Counted from the first letter of the stretch, positions 8,351-17,771 are shown. The stretch is 64,000 nt of DNA from Pseudomonas viridiflava (GCF_900573885.1 NZ_UPSE01000198.1:62001-126000), one strand, 5' to 3'. Notes: generated by a model not told the origin, from the sequence alone. Numbers and translations are program-made.

Positions 8351-9201
8351 CTGCCGCCGAGCATGTCGCTGGCCAGATCGGCCAGCGCGCGCAAGCGATC
8401 CATGCGCCGCATGTCGTGGTGATAACCCATCCAGATGTCCCGTGAGGGTGGCGTCTCGGCCAATTCAATGCGGGTCAGGTTGGGCAGTTGATCGCCCAGC
8501 GAGCGCGGCAGCACGGCCAGGCCCAAGCCAAGCGCACACATCTGTGCCTGCACCGTGCGGCTGCTGCTGGTGAAAACCCTTTGCGCAGCGGGCAGCATGC
8601 GCTGCACCCACTGCACATCCGGGTAATACGCCTGGGCGGTGTTCATTAGAATCAATTTGCAGCGGCTGCCGTCCCCAGGTGCAACCGAAGGGGCCGAGGC
8701 GCTGGTGTACAGGCCATACGGCATGGTCATGACCCGACGTTGCACGATATCCGGCTGGTCGAACGGCACTATGCGAAAGGCGATATCGGCTTCGCGGCGC
8801 GTCAGGTCAGACAGCCGCTGCCCGGCGAGCACTTCAGGCACTACGGCCGGATGACGCCGCACCAACTCCACCAGCACCGGTGCCAGCACGTAACCGGCAA
8901 ACCAGTCGGCCGACGAGATGCGCAACAGGCCTTCGGGCTGTTCGCCGCTGCCGTCGATTCGGCGTGCTATCGCCAGGGCGCCGCTTTCCATTTCTTCGGC
9001 CAGGCACAGAATTCTGTCACCCATATCGGTGGGCACCAGGCCCTCGGGTGTGCGTCGGAAAAAAGGCTGCCCGCTGGCCTGTTCCAGTGCTTGCAGGCGT
9101 CTGCCCACCGTCGGGTGACTAACCCCCAACTGCCTGGCTGCCGCGCCTAACGAGCCGGCCCTGGCAATGGCCAGGAAAAACCGCACGTCATCCCATTCCA
9201 C
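8347..9201 (-). CDS. LysR-family transcriptional regulator
   Basis: A 284-residue LTTR. The N-terminal winged HTH is VEWDDVRFFLAIARAGSLGA with AARQLGVSHPTVGRRLQALE; the substrate-binding domain follows from about 90 (GLLRISSADWFAGYVLAPVL). The chosen start is the GTG at 9201, behind AAGGGG, because it places the HTH at the usual N-terminal position; the open frame runs 25 codons further upstream without support. It diverges from the MFS transporter gene, so it probably controls the transporter and the following SDR gene. Confidence 0.88.
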   Translation of the reverse strand: MEWDDVRFFLAIARAGSLGAAARQLGVSHPTVGRRLQALEQASGQPFFRRTPEGLVPTDMGDRILCLAEEMESGALAIARRIDGSGEQPEGLLRISSADWFAGYVLAPVLVELVRRHPAVVPEVLAGQRLSDLTRREADIAFRIVPFDQPDIVQRRVMTMPYGLYTSASAPSVAPGDGSRCKLILMNTAQAYYPDVQWVQRMLPAAQRVFTSSSRTVQAQMCALGLGLAVLPRSLGDQLPNLTRIELAETPPSRDIWMGYHHDMRRMDRLRALADLASDMLGGS

Positions 9202-9410
9202 CGTGAACCCCTTACAAAAATGCACGCGCAATGTGCAGCGTTGGCAGTGCCGCCGGCCTGCAACTGCGGCCGACAATGCGCTCCAGTTCTGGCCCGGTGC
9301 GGTTGCTGATCGGGTCCTGGAGCGGTCGTGCAGTGTACGTAGCTGTACGCCGGGTTCGCCAGATCGCTGTTGGCGGCGAGCTCACGAATCTGCATTTTCT
9401 GGAGGCTGCC

Positions 9411-10856
9411 ATGCCCGTTACATCCGTCACCACCCATGCAGCCCAACCCCATCGTTGGGCGGCCTTCGCTGTGCTGTTGGCCGGCGCGTTCTTGCCACCG
9501 CTGGATTTTTTCATCGTTAACGTGGCGCTGCCCTCTATTCGCAGCGGGCTCGGTGCCAGCCCGGCGCAGGTGCAATTGGTGATCTCGGCGTACGCCGCCA
9601 CCTATGCGGTTTTTCTGATTACCGGTGGACGCCTGGGCGACCTGTTTGGTCGACGCCGGGTGTTTCTGGCGGGCATGGCCGGCTTTGGCGCGGCCTCGCT
9701 GATGTGTGGCCTGGCCACGACGCCAGCGATGCTGATTGCCGGCCGGGCACTGCAAGGCCTCAGCGCCGCCGCCATGGCGCCGCAGGGCCTGGCATCCATT
9801 CACGCGCTGTTCCCTGAACAGGAGCGCGCCCGGGCACTGGCCGTATACGGCGCCGCGCTGGGGTTGGCGGCTGTGCTGGCGCAAGCGCTCGGCGGGGTGG
9901 TGATTGCCGCCGACCTGTTTGGTCTGCAGTGGCGGGTCATTTTTCTCATCAACCTGCCCATCGTGGCGGCAGTGTTTATCGCCGGCATTCCGTTTCTACC
10001 CGACACCCGCAGCACCACGCCGCTGCCGCTGGATCGTCTTGGCGTGCTGCTGTGTGCCCTGACATTGGGGCTCTTGGTGGTGCCGCTGGTGGAAGGGCGA
10101 GAGCTGGGTTGGCCGTGGTGGCTGTGCCTGATGCTGCTGAGCGCGCCGCTGATGGCGATGACGTTCTGGCGATACGAAGTCGCTCTGGAACGTCGCGGCG
10201 GCACCCCGTTGGTAAGCCCGCAGCTGAGCGCGGCACCGGGCTTGATTGCAGGCCTGAGCGGAGTGCTGCTGTTTTACGTGGTGTCGGCATTCTTTCTGAC
10301 GTTTTCGGTGTACCTGCAAGACGCTCTGGGTGCCACACCCCTGACTACCGGGCTGATGTTTGTGCCGTTTGGCATCGGCTATGTAATCGGCCCACTGACC
10401 ACACCCGCCGCCATCCGCCGGTTTGGCCGCTTTGTGCCGGCCCTGGGCATGGCGCTGGAAGTGCTGGGTTGCTTGCTGCTGAGCGCTGCGGTCGGCATTG
10501 CACCGGCTGGCGAAAGCCCGGCGCTGATGGCGATGGTGGTGGGCGTCGGCTTGCTCGGTTTTGGCCAGGGCTGGGCGCTGCCCACGCTGATTCGCACCGT
10601 CATCGACCGCGCGCCTGCCGGTGGCGCCGGCATGGCGGCGGGCCTGGTCAATTCGGCGCTGCAGATCAGCGCGGCGCTGGGTGTGGCGGTGTTGGGCGGC
10701 GTGTTCTACGCGGTCGCCACGCCGGCCAACAGCCCGGTGACCGTGGCGCATGGCTTTGTCGCGGCGCTGCTGGGCATTGCCCTATGCCTGAGCCTTGCCG
10801 CCTGGCTCTCGGTTTACGCCTCAACACCGCGTTCGCGGACCAACCCAACTTCGTAA
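9411..10856 (+). CDS. MFS transporter, DHA2-type (14 TM) drug efflux
   Basis: A 481-residue inner-membrane proton antiporter with about 14 hydrophobic helices, typical of the EmrB/QacA DHA2 group. The motif A region GGRLGDLFGRRRVFLAGM follows helix 2, and the LDFFIVNVALPSI segment in helix 1 is the DHA2 D1 motif. The start is the ATG at 9411 with GGAGG at 9401-9405; the frame is open upstream but that part lacks hydrophobic character. It is probably co-transcribed with the SDR gene 30 bases downstream. The likely role is export of a toxic compound that the LysR protein senses. Confidence 0.9.
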   Translation: MPVTSVTTHAAQPHRWAAFAVLLAGAFLPPLDFFIVNVALPSIRSGLGASPAQVQLVISAYAATYAVFLITGGRLGDLFGRRRVFLAGMAGFGAASLMCGLATTPAMLIAGRALQGLSAAAMAPQGLASIHALFPEQERARALAVYGAALGLAAVLAQALGGVVIAADLFGLQWRVIFLINLPIVAAVFIAGIPFLPDTRSTTPLPLDRLGVLLCALTLGLLVVPLVEGRELGWPWWLCLMLLSAPLMAMTFWRYEVALERRGGTPLVSPQLSAAPGLIAGLSGVLLFYVVSAFFLTFSVYLQDALGATPLTTGLMFVPFGIGYVIGPLTTPAAIRRFGRFVPALGMALEVLGCLLLSAAVGIAPAGESPALMAMVVGVGLLGFGQGWALPTLIRTVIDRAPAGGAGMAAGLVNSALQISAALGVAVLGGVFYAVATPANSPVTVAHGFVAALLGIALCLSLAAWLSVYASTPRSRTNPTS

Positions 10857-10886
10857 TAACCATCAACGATTCAAGAGGATTTTTGT

Positions 10887-11645
10887 ATGTCTGGCAGATT
10901 TTCAAACCAGGTCGCCGTGGTCACCGGCGGCTCGACGGGCATCGGTTTTGCCATTGCCGCCGCACTCATTGCCGAAGGCGCAAAGCGTGTCTATGTCACC
11001 GGCCGCTCGGCGGGAACCCTTGAAACGGCCGCGCACGCTTTGGGCGAAAAGGCCGTCGCCGTGGTGTCCGATGTGTCTCGGCAGGCCGACCTCGATGCGC
11101 TCAAAGCCCTGATCGAAAAGCAGGACGGCCACCTCGACGTGGTGTTCGCCAATGCGGGCATCTGCGAGAAAAATCCCTTGGGTGACACCAGCGAAGCGAG
11201 CTACTACAACACGTTCGACATTAACGTGAAGGGCGTGTTTTTCAGCGTGCAAACCCTGCTGCCGTTGCTCAAAGATGGCGCCGCGATCGTGCTGACCGCG
11301 TCCATCTGCTCCAGCAATGGCATGGAAGGCCTGAGCCTGTACAACGCCTCGAAAGCGGCGGTGCGCTCGTTTGCCCGAACTTGGGCTAATGAACTCAAAG
11401 ACCGGAAAATCCGCGCCAACGTGCTCAGCCCCGGCTTCACCCGAACGCCGCTGATGGACAATGGTTTGAAAATGGACGCCAGCCAGTTGCAAGCGCTTGC
11501 CGAGCACGTCGCGCAAATTGTGCCCTTGGGCTATATGGCGCAGCCGGATGAAATCGCCGCGTCGGCACTGTTTCTGGCCTCAGCCGATGCCAGGTACGTA
11601 AATGGCGTTGAGCTGATGGTCGACGGCGGGCTTTCGCAAATCTGA
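10887..11645 (+). CDS. SDR family oxidoreductase
   Basis: A 252-residue classical short-chain dehydrogenase/reductase. The Rossmann dinucleotide motif TGGSTGIGFAIA lies at about 11-22, NAG in FANAGI near 87, the catalytic Ser in LTASICSSNG near 140, YNASK near 152 (Tyr and Lys), and a C-terminal GVELMVDGG. RBS AGAGGA lies about 10 bases before the ATG. A strong terminator follows. The substrate is unknown; co-location with an exporter and a LysR regulator suggests detoxification of a carbonyl compound. Confidence 0.92.
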   Translation: MSGRFSNQVAVVTGGSTGIGFAIAAALIAEGAKRVYVTGRSAGTLETAAHALGEKAVAVVSDVSRQADLDALKALIEKQDGHLDVVFANAGICEKNPLGDTSEASYYNTFDINVKGVFFSVQTLLPLLKDGAAIVLTASICSSNGMEGLSLYNASKAAVRSFARTWANELKDRKIRANVLSPGFTRTPLMDNGLKMDASQLQALAEHVAQIVPLGYMAQPDEIAASALFLASADARYVNGVELMVDGGLSQI

Positions 11646-11668
11646 CCGGGCGGAGATCCGGCGAGGTC

Positions 11669-11699
11669 AAAGGCCCACCACGCGGTGGGCCTTTTTTTC
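11669..11699 (+). terminator. Rho-independent terminator
   Basis: AAAGGCCCACC and GGTGGGCCTTT form a perfect GC-rich hairpin with a short loop, followed by a run of T. It ends the SDR transcript, and on the other strand the A-run makes it usable for the convergent autotransporter gene as well. Confidence 0.92.
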
Positions 11700-11705
11700 A
11701 GCCTG

Positions 11706-13661
11706 TCAGAACCCAATGGCCAGTGTCAGTCCCGCGCTTTGCTCGCTGCGGGCATTGTCGATGCTGCGCTGATAATTCAGCTCCAACGCTGCGCTGCGAT
11801 TCAGCGCCACGCCCAGCCCGGCCTGAGCGAATGCAGTTGAAGGGGCAATGCCCGCGCCCTTAATTTCAAACGACGGACCAGTGGCAAACTGCATGGTTGC
11901 GGTGGACATTCTGTCGCCCGATGCCAGTTGCCAGCCCACACTGCTGGAGGCCGTGACAGGCAGATCAGCCAACTCAAACGTACTCGACATCCGCAGTCCC
12001 GGCGTGACGAGGGTGGTGTGGCGAATCGGCGAACTCACCTGCAAGGCGGCGCTACCGCCGCGCTCGCGGTAGCGCTCGGTTTGCTGACGCACTTGGGCCA
12101 CGTTCAGCAGCGGTTCGGCGAGCACTCGCCCGTACTCCAGGCCATAACTCAGCTCGGCAAAGGCTTGTGTGGTATCGACCGCGTAGCCCGCATGCAGCCG
12201 TTCCTGCAGGGATGTCACGTTCACCCGGCGAGCGGTGCTCACACGCTGATGGCTGTGGCTCAGACCGGTGCGCAAACTGAGTTGCTGCCAGGACCTGCCG
12301 CCGTAAATGCCCATGTAATGGTTGTCGCTCGTGCCGTCGGCATCGTAGGCGTGCAGGTCGAAATCACTACGGCCGACGCCTGTCAGCGCGCCAATTCGCC
12401 AGTCGCTGAACTGTCGGTCGACGCCGATCAGTACGCCGTGGGTGCCGTGGGCCAGATCGGCAGTGCCCGCGTTGCCTTCCAGTCGACCAGAGGCGCCAAA
12501 GGCACGGATCCAAACGCCATCTCCCTGTTCGCCTGCCGTGCAGCCTTGCGTCGTCAACCCACAGCGCAAACGCGCGTTGGCCGCGTCGCGAACATAGCGA
12601 CTGTCCTGGATCATGGCGGTCGGTACCGAGGCTTGCAGCTCACCCGAGAGCTGGCTGAATGCAGCGCGCGCTGCCGCTTCTGTGGGTGAGTTGAGAACAG
12701 CGGTCACCAGCGCGTTATCCGGCGTCAGGTGATCGAGCGCGGCGGCGGTATTCTGCTGATTGGTCGTGCCGGTGACATCGGCAAAAGAGCGGTTTTTTTC
12801 CGCGCTCAGGTACAGCGCATTGGCGTCGTAACTGGGCACTAAGGTAAAGAACAGCGAGGGCGTGGAGAACACATCGAATTGGCCAGTGAGGCCGCCAGTG
12901 GCCGTTAATATGGCGATCTGTTTACCGAGCACGTAGTGCGCGTCGGCGTTGTTGATGACGTGCAATTGGGCACCGGCTGCGATCGCCGCGCGGCCGTCTA
13001 CTGCCAGTTGGTCAGCAGCTGATATCTGCAGGATCGAACCGGCCGCGCTCTGGTAATTGCCTTTCACGTTCAATGTGCCTTCAGGCCGGACGGTGGAGCC
13101 GGCGGCTGTGGTCAGCGCGCCGATGTTGCCGGAGCCGTTCAGCGCGGCATTGCTGCCCAGGGACAGCGCGCCATTCCAGGTGCCGCCATTGGCCAAAGTG
13201 ATCGCCAGCTTGCCGTTACGTATCGACGGCGTACCGTTCAATACCGACTGGGGGCCGTCGATGAGCACTGAAGTGACCCCACCTTCAGCGATGGAGAAAA
13301 ACCCGGCGGCCGTGAATGAGCCTCCGTTACGGATAACGAGGTTGGCGTTGCCGTTGGCGCCAATGCCGATACGCACGTCGCGCACTGGAGACCCCGCGCT
13401 GGTGACCGTACCGCCGTCGACGTTCAGCGTGCCGCTCTCGAACCAAAGCGCCGCGTAGTACCCAGTCGAGCGCAGGTTCCACACGCCCCCTGGCACAACA
13501 TTGATGGTGTCGCCAGCGTTGATTCTGTTGTCATTGGAGCTGGTGACAACCGTCGATATCGTTTGCTCCGCAGCCAATACAAAGGGCGCCATGGGCAAGA
13601 AAGAGAGCAGGCCGAAAACCGCCGTGCTTGTGATTGAGGGTTTCGAGGAGTAACGAGGCAT
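11706..13661 (-). CDS. Autotransporter with short beta-helix passenger
   Basis: A 651-residue type V secretion protein. A signal peptide (about 1-30, ending VLAAE) is followed by a passenger of roughly 330 residues built of short repeats rich in Gly, Asn and Thr (for example GTLNVDGGTVTSAG and ANLVIRNGGSFTAAG), typical of a beta-helix. A C-terminal autotransporter beta-barrel runs from about 375 and ends in LTLAIGF with terminal Phe. No protease or esterase motif is seen in the passenger, so an adhesin or surface role is most likely. It is monocistronic, with about 290 bases of non-coding DNA upstream. Confidence 0.88.
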   Translation of the reverse strand: MPRYSSKPSITSTAVFGLLSFLPMAPFVLAAEQTISTVVTSSNDNRINAGDTINVVPGGVWNLRSTGYYAALWFESGTLNVDGGTVTSAGSPVRDVRIGIGANGNANLVIRNGGSFTAAGFFSIAEGGVTSVLIDGPQSVLNGTPSIRNGKLAITLANGGTWNGALSLGSNAALNGSGNIGALTTAAGSTVRPEGTLNVKGNYQSAAGSILQISAADQLAVDGRAAIAAGAQLHVINNADAHYVLGKQIAILTATGGLTGQFDVFSTPSLFFTLVPSYDANALYLSAEKNRSFADVTGTTNQQNTAAALDHLTPDNALVTAVLNSPTEAAARAAFSQLSGELQASVPTAMIQDSRYVRDAANARLRCGLTTQGCTAGEQGDGVWIRAFGASGRLEGNAGTADLAHGTHGVLIGVDRQFSDWRIGALTGVGRSDFDLHAYDADGTSDNHYMGIYGGRSWQQLSLRTGLSHSHQRVSTARRVNVTSLQERLHAGYAVDTTQAFAELSYGLEYGRVLAEPLLNVAQVRQQTERYRERGGSAALQVSSPIRHTTLVTPGLRMSSTFELADLPVTASSSVGWQLASGDRMSTATMQFATGPSFEIKGAGIAPSTAFAQAGLGVALNRSAALELNYQRSIDNARSEQSAGLTLAIGF

Positions 13662-13949
13662 CAGGCGCGTTCCACTAAATAAGCGAGTACGAAGCCAGCC
13701 CGGCGCACGGGGGCTGGCGGTTCGATCACAGACGCAACAGGTGAGTGGGCCTGCGATCGCCGCTTATTGAATGGTGTGGGAAACGCAAAACATGTCGTTC
13801 GGATCCTACGCCGTGCGTTGAAATGTCGTTAGTCAGCGGGGTATTCGGCTACCGGTTCTTTCCTGGGTGCTCAACCTGGAGCCTCGGTTCAACGCCTTTT
13901 TCAGGTGTACGACAATGGCCCGTACCTGCCGTAACAGGCACAGGCCAAA

Positions 13950-13974
13950 CCTGTCGACTCAGAGAATCGACAGG
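13950..13974 (-). terminator. Hairpin overlapping the porin stop codon
   Basis: CCTGTCGA and TCGACAGG form a perfect 8-bp stem with a 9-base loop that spans the stop codon of the OprD gene. The following sequence on the minus strand (TTTGG) has only three T, so it is a candidate terminator at the end of the long minus-strand cluster. Confidence 0.45.
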
Positions 13975-15242
13975 GGGTAGCTGATGATCACGCGGCTCTC
14001 GTCGAACTCGTTGCTGCTGAAGTCGCGACGCAGGCTGGAGTTGCGCCATTTGAGGCCCAGGGTTTTGAACGTGCCGCTTTGCACCACATAGGCCAGTTCC
14101 GATTCGCGGCCCCATTCCTTGCCATCGGTGACGGTGCCCACGTGCACGTTGTCGCCGCGGGTGTAGCGGGTCATGAAGGTCAGGCCCGGTATGCCCACGG
14201 TGACGAAGTTGAAGTCGTAGCGCAGTTGCCAGGAATGCTCCTTGGCGGCGTCGTAGCTGGAGTTGTAGCCGTCGTTGGCGAGGCTACCGCCAGCGGTGCC
14301 GTTGACGCGCATCCAGCCGGTGTCGCCCATCATCCGTTGCAGGCCGAGGTACACCGTGTGGCCTCCGGTGGCGGCGGACAACATGATGGAGCTGGCGCGG
14401 TTGTCCATGGCGCCGGCCAGGGCGCTGCCGTTTTCCTTGCCGATGAAATAACCGAGATTGGCGCCCAGGGCGAAGTCGCCAACGGCCTGGGTGTGCGTGA
14501 GGTTGTAGTACTGCTGCTGGTAAATGTCTTCCAGCTCGGAGTACCACACGCCGACCAGGGTGCGCTTGTCGTTGAAGCTGTATTCGCCGCCGCCAAAGTT
14601 GAAGCGGTCGGAAGTGGCGGCGGGGCGCCCGCTCATAAACATGTCTTCCATGCTGGCGTCGTTACGCGGGCTGTTGCCGCGAAACTGGCCGCCGTAGAAG
14701 GTGAAGCCGGCCAGTTCTTTAGACGTGATTTGTGCGCCCTGAAACGTCTGCGGCAGCGAGCGACCGTCATCGGAACGCAGCACCGGCAGCGAGGGTGCCC
14801 ACTCGCCGACTTTCAGTTCTGTGGCCGACACCTTGGCTTTCGCCGCCACGCCCAGGCGCCCGAAATCATCGGCCGGGCTGCCGTCGCTGTGCACCGGCAG
14901 CAGTTGGGTGTTGGCGGTGCCTTTGCCGCCATCAAGTTTCAGCGAATAAAGGCCCAGCACATCCACACCAAAACCAACCACGCCGGCGGTGTAGCCGGAG
15001 CGCGCGTCGAAGATAAAGTTTTGCGTCCATTCCTCACCTTTGCCTTGCGGGTAATCGCTGTCGACAAAGTTGCGGTTGATGTAGAAGTTGCGCAGGTTCA
15101 GCGACACCTTGGCGTCGTCGGCAAAGCCTTCGGCCACCGCCGTGTTGGCGGTAAAGGCCAGGCAGGAAAAACCCACGCAGGAGCCCATGGTTTTCCACAC
15201 CGGTGTGTTCAATGCAGAAGCGGCATTAAAAAGGACGTTCAT
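13959..15242 (-). CDS. OprD-family outer membrane porin
   Basis: A 427-residue substrate-selective porin. A signal peptide lies at about 1-37 (ending AVAEG), then FADDAKVSLNLRNFYINRNF, the recognisable OprD-family N-terminus; the beta-strand pattern continues to the terminal SYPLSIL. OprD proteins pass small amino acids or carboxylates. Its place at the end of the HMG-CoA cluster suggests that it brings the cluster's substrate across the outer membrane. It follows the TctA-like permease after 101 bases on the same strand. Confidence 0.92.
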   Translation of the reverse strand: MNVLFNAASALNTPVWKTMGSCVGFSCLAFTANTAVAEGFADDAKVSLNLRNFYINRNFVDSDYPQGKGEEWTQNFIFDARSGYTAGVVGFGVDVLGLYSLKLDGGKGTANTQLLPVHSDGSPADDFGRLGVAAKAKVSATELKVGEWAPSLPVLRSDDGRSLPQTFQGAQITSKELAGFTFYGGQFRGNSPRNDASMEDMFMSGRPAATSDRFNFGGGEYSFNDKRTLVGVWYSELEDIYQQQYYNLTHTQAVGDFALGANLGYFIGKENGSALAGAMDNRASSIMLSAATGGHTVYLGLQRMMGDTGWMRVNGTAGGSLANDGYNSSYDAAKEHSWQLRYDFNFVTVGIPGLTFMTRYTRGDNVHVGTVTDGKEWGRESELAYVVQSGTFKTLGLKWRNSSLRRDFSSNEFDESRVIISYPLSIL

Positions 15243-15343
15243 TGTTATTGTTCCTTTTGTGCAGGCAGCAGTTGGCCGTGCGGGCCGTTTTGGCCCACCG
15301 GAATTCAGCGTTCAGTGAGTGAGGTGTTTGGCGTTGTGTCGGA

Positions 15344-16732
15344 CTAGCCAGCGGTCAGGGCAATAATGGCCGGCACCGTCAGCACGGCGGTGTAGAAGCC
15401 CATGAATTGCACGCCCATGTTGAAACCGATCAGGCGTGACAGGAAACCGCCCAGCAAGCCGATGGTGAGAATCACCATGACGCCCAGCAATCCGCCTTCC
15501 CAGATACCAATGACCAACACCAGGCCGATGAAGGTGGCAATCACCGATTCATGGCTGACTTTGCGCGCAACAAACGAGGCCGCTGCGTGGGCAAAGTTCA
15601 TGGTGAAGGGGTAGGCCACCAGAATCGCGATGATCACTGAAAGCATGCCGTAGCCGAGAAAGTCCCACGTGCTCAACAGGTTGTGCAGGTTGTTGATTTC
15701 GCCGGTGGCGTTGTCGACGAAAAACCGTGGCGGCGCGTTGAATAGCGGCGCTGCCGGGCCGGCGGCGACGGGGCTCAAAGGCAAGCCAAAGGCAATCAGC
15801 GGAATCAGGGTTTCAGCGATGTAAGTGGACTCGGTCACGCCGTTGCGGGCGGTGATTACGGTGGTCAGGCGGTCATAGGCCTGCTTGATGCGTGAGCCGA
15901 TGATTTCGCCCATTACCACGGTCATGGCGACCGGGCTGAACACAAACGTGGCACTCGACACACTGGCTGCCACGGCGGTCATTCTGGTTTGCTTGGGGTT
16001 GATGACCTTGAATGGATTGGGAAAGTACCCGCTCCAGCCTTTTACGTCCGGTGCCAGGGAAAATACCCGGTAGCCGTCACGGCGCATGTTCTCGCGTTCA
16101 GAAGGCGCCAGCAGCGCGAACAGCGAGGCAATCAACGGCCCTACGGCAATGCCGAGGAAGTAGCTCACCGCCAGTTTCACCTCGTATTTGGCGGTCAGCG
16201 TTTGCAGCGCCACGATCACCAGCACGAAAGGCACCAGGGCAATTACCGCCGCCCAGCGGCCGGCCGAGAAGTAGGCGATGGTCAGTGCGGCCAGCAGGAA
16301 AACCCAGGGGGCGAACTGTTTGATCACGTCACCAAACGGCGCCAGCAGCACGGCAAACAGCACCGACAATGGCACAGCGATCAACGCGGCCACGGCTGCG
16401 CCGGAAATCATCTTGCGCAAGGCAATATGCGGCACGCCCAGACGGCGCAGGTAGTTGGCATCGGCCAGCAGCGCCGTCGCCGAGGTATCGCCCGGAATGC
16501 CGAGCAGGGCGGTGGGCACCGCATGGGTCATGTGCTTGGACACGGCGCCGGCGAGGAAGAACGTCAGCACGCCGGCGGGCGGCGCGCCCAGCAGCACCAC
16601 CAACATGGTCAGCGGCGCCAGCGTGGTGGTTTCGTCGGTGCCCGAAATCAAGCCGATGGCGGCAAACACCACCGCGCCCAACAGGCCCAGGGCGAAGGCC
16701 ATCATGATTTCCTGAAGAAGGCCTTCCATCAT
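15344..16732 (-). CDS. TctA-like permease of tripartite tricarboxylate transporter family
   Basis: A 462-residue inner-membrane protein with about 11-12 helices. The pattern resembles TctA: an early Gly-rich helix (GTDETTTLAPLTMLVVLLGAPP) and ALLGIPGDTSATALLADA, which contains the GIPGD block. It is somewhat shorter than usual TctA (about 500). It starts within an ATGA overlap with the small membrane protein upstream, so the two are translated together. No TctC binding protein is encoded in the window, which is unusual for this family. The likely cargo is the organic acid metabolised by the neighbouring enzymes. Confidence 0.85.
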   Translation of the reverse strand: MMEGLLQEIMMAFALGLLGAVVFAAIGLISGTDETTTLAPLTMLVVLLGAPPAGVLTFFLAGAVSKHMTHAVPTALLGIPGDTSATALLADANYLRRLGVPHIALRKMISGAAVAALIAVPLSVLFAVLLAPFGDVIKQFAPWVFLLAALTIAYFSAGRWAAVIALVPFVLVIVALQTLTAKYEVKLAVSYFLGIAVGPLIASLFALLAPSERENMRRDGYRVFSLAPDVKGWSGYFPNPFKVINPKQTRMTAVAASVSSATFVFSPVAMTVVMGEIIGSRIKQAYDRLTTVITARNGVTESTYIAETLIPLIAFGLPLSPVAAGPAAPLFNAPPRFFVDNATGEINNLHNLLSTWDFLGYGMLSVIIAILVAYPFTMNFAHAAASFVARKVSHESVIATFIGLVLVIGIWEGGLLGVMVILTIGLLGGFLSRLIGFNMGVQFMGFYTAVLTVPAIIALTAG

Positions 16733-17277
16733 GCCCGCCCTCCATTCAAGGCCGCGTCTGCTGCCACAGTCTGTTCGGCTTCCAGTGCGGCGCGGGCGCT
16801 GTCTTCCAGCTCCTGGGCTTCGCGTTTCTGCGCGTCCTGGAACAGCTCGTACAGCCCCAGTTCATGCAATTCGGCGGTTATCTCCGGCGCCAGGTCTTCC
16901 AGACGCCCGAGGGTGCCGTATTCCTTCAGCAGCTCGGCCACCACTTGCTCACGAAAAGCAGGGTCGGCGGCCTGTTCGATGACGTCACGCTTGGGCTTGA
17001 ACAGACGGGCACTCAGCACGCCGCCGGCCAGGCAACCGAGAATGCCGACCAGCATGGAATAGGCCTTGGCCATCTGTGCGGATTCGACCAGGTTGTGCAG
17101 GGTGAAGTGGGCAATGCCAAAGGTGCCCAGGCTGACTGCGCCGCCAATCACTATGGCCAGCAGCAAGTCGCGGCTTTCGATGGTGTCGCCCCACACCTCG
17201 TAAAGGTTTTCGGTGCGAGGGGGCTTGGCCTGGCCTGCGGGCGGTGCCCGGTACGGCTTATCCAGTACGTGTTGCAT
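16729..17277 (-). CDS. Small membrane protein, probable transporter partner
   Basis: A 182-residue protein with two predicted transmembrane helices (about 38-60 and 70-90), followed by an acidic, Glu/Ala-rich cytoplasmic C-terminus of about 90 residues with coiled-coil character. I do not recognise a named family. It occupies the place where the small TctB subunit would be, directly before and overlapping the TctA-like gene, but it has two helices rather than the four of TctB. I infer that it is the small subunit of this transporter. Confidence 0.6.
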   Translation of the reverse strand: MQHVLDKPYRAPPAGQAKPPRTENLYEVWGDTIESRDLLLAIVIGGAVSLGTFGIAHFTLHNLVESAQMAKAYSMLVGILGCLAGGVLSARLFKPKRDVIEQAADPAFREQVVAELLKEYGTLGRLEDLAPEITAELHELGLYELFQDAQKREAQELEDSARAALEAEQTVAADAALNGGRA

Positions 17278-17287
17278 GGTGTCCTCC

Positions 17288-17306
17288 GGCCCGTAACGGG
17301 CTTTTT
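17288..17306 (+). terminator. Hairpin plus T-run inside the cluster, antisense orientation
   Basis: GGCCCG-TAA-CGGGC followed by TTTTT on the plus strand, in the 59-base gap between the hotdog gene and the small membrane-protein gene. On the plus strand it has terminator shape; on the minus strand, the coding direction, it is a hairpin without a U-tract just before the ribosome binding site of the next gene. It could separate expression of the enzyme and transporter halves. Confidence 0.35.
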
Positions 17307-17336
17307 GTTGTTATTGAGGTGAGGGTGTAGCGGCAG

Positions 17337-17771
17337 TTAGGGGTGGCTGGCTCTCCTGAGTGCGACGGTTTTTATCGTGGCCTGGCCAACCGTAGTGGCC
17401 TGACCGTGTTGGTTTAGAAGCTGTAATTGGACGGTGACGTGCTCGCCGTCCACGGCACTGATTTCGCCGCTGGCCGTGAGCGCATCGCCCAGATAAGCCG
17501 CGCGCCGATTGCTATAGCTGAAGGCGAGCAGGTCGTCGCCCTCGGCCATCCAGTCGTACACCAGCTGGGTCAGCCAATCGCCTTGCAACGGGCCATCGAT
17601 CAACAGCCCCGGATGGTCCTCGACGTTCTGCGCGTAGGGCAGGTCGTAATGGATGCGGTGGGCGTTCCAGATGGCCGCGTTGTATAGAAAAAGCTGCACG
17701 GTGTCCGGTGTGTAACGGCGCTCGGGCAGGCGCTGGCCAATCTCGAAGGGGGTTGAACTGTGCATATTCAT
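17337..17771 (-). CDS. MaoC-like hotdog hydratase subunit
   Basis: A 144-residue single hotdog domain. The segment YNAAIWNAHRIHYDLPYA near 30-47 with LLIDGPLQG after it is the C-terminal half signature of FAS1-type/mesaconyl-CoA hydratase-like proteins (conserved His and Asp). Its start overlaps the stop of the partner gene by ATGA. With that partner it would form a heteromeric enoyl-CoA hydratase. In this operon the natural reaction is 3-methylglutaconyl-CoA to HMG-CoA, or a related C5-C6 enoyl-CoA hydration; this is inferred from context. Confidence 0.8.
   Translation of the reverse strand: MNMHSSTPFEIGQRLPERRYTPDTVQLFLYNAAIWNAHRIHYDLPYAQNVEDHPGLLIDGPLQGDWLTQLVYDWMAEGDDLLAFSYSNRRAAYLGDALTASGEISAVDGEHVTVQLQLLNQHGQATTVGQATIKTVALRRASHP

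Noticed and set aside
9201..9410. Upstream extension of the MFS frame
   Set aside because: It lacks hydrophobic helices and covers the divergent promoter; the ATG at 9411 has GGAGG.
14079..15347. Long plus-strand frame of 422 codons opposite the OprD gene
   Set aside because: Antisense shadow of the porin gene, with low-complexity Gly/Val/His/Ala composition and no signal or domain.
15989..17062. Long plus-strand frame opposite the TctA-like gene
   Set aside because: Shadow rich in Arg/Gln/His/Gly repeats, a mirror of hydrophobic codons on the other strand.
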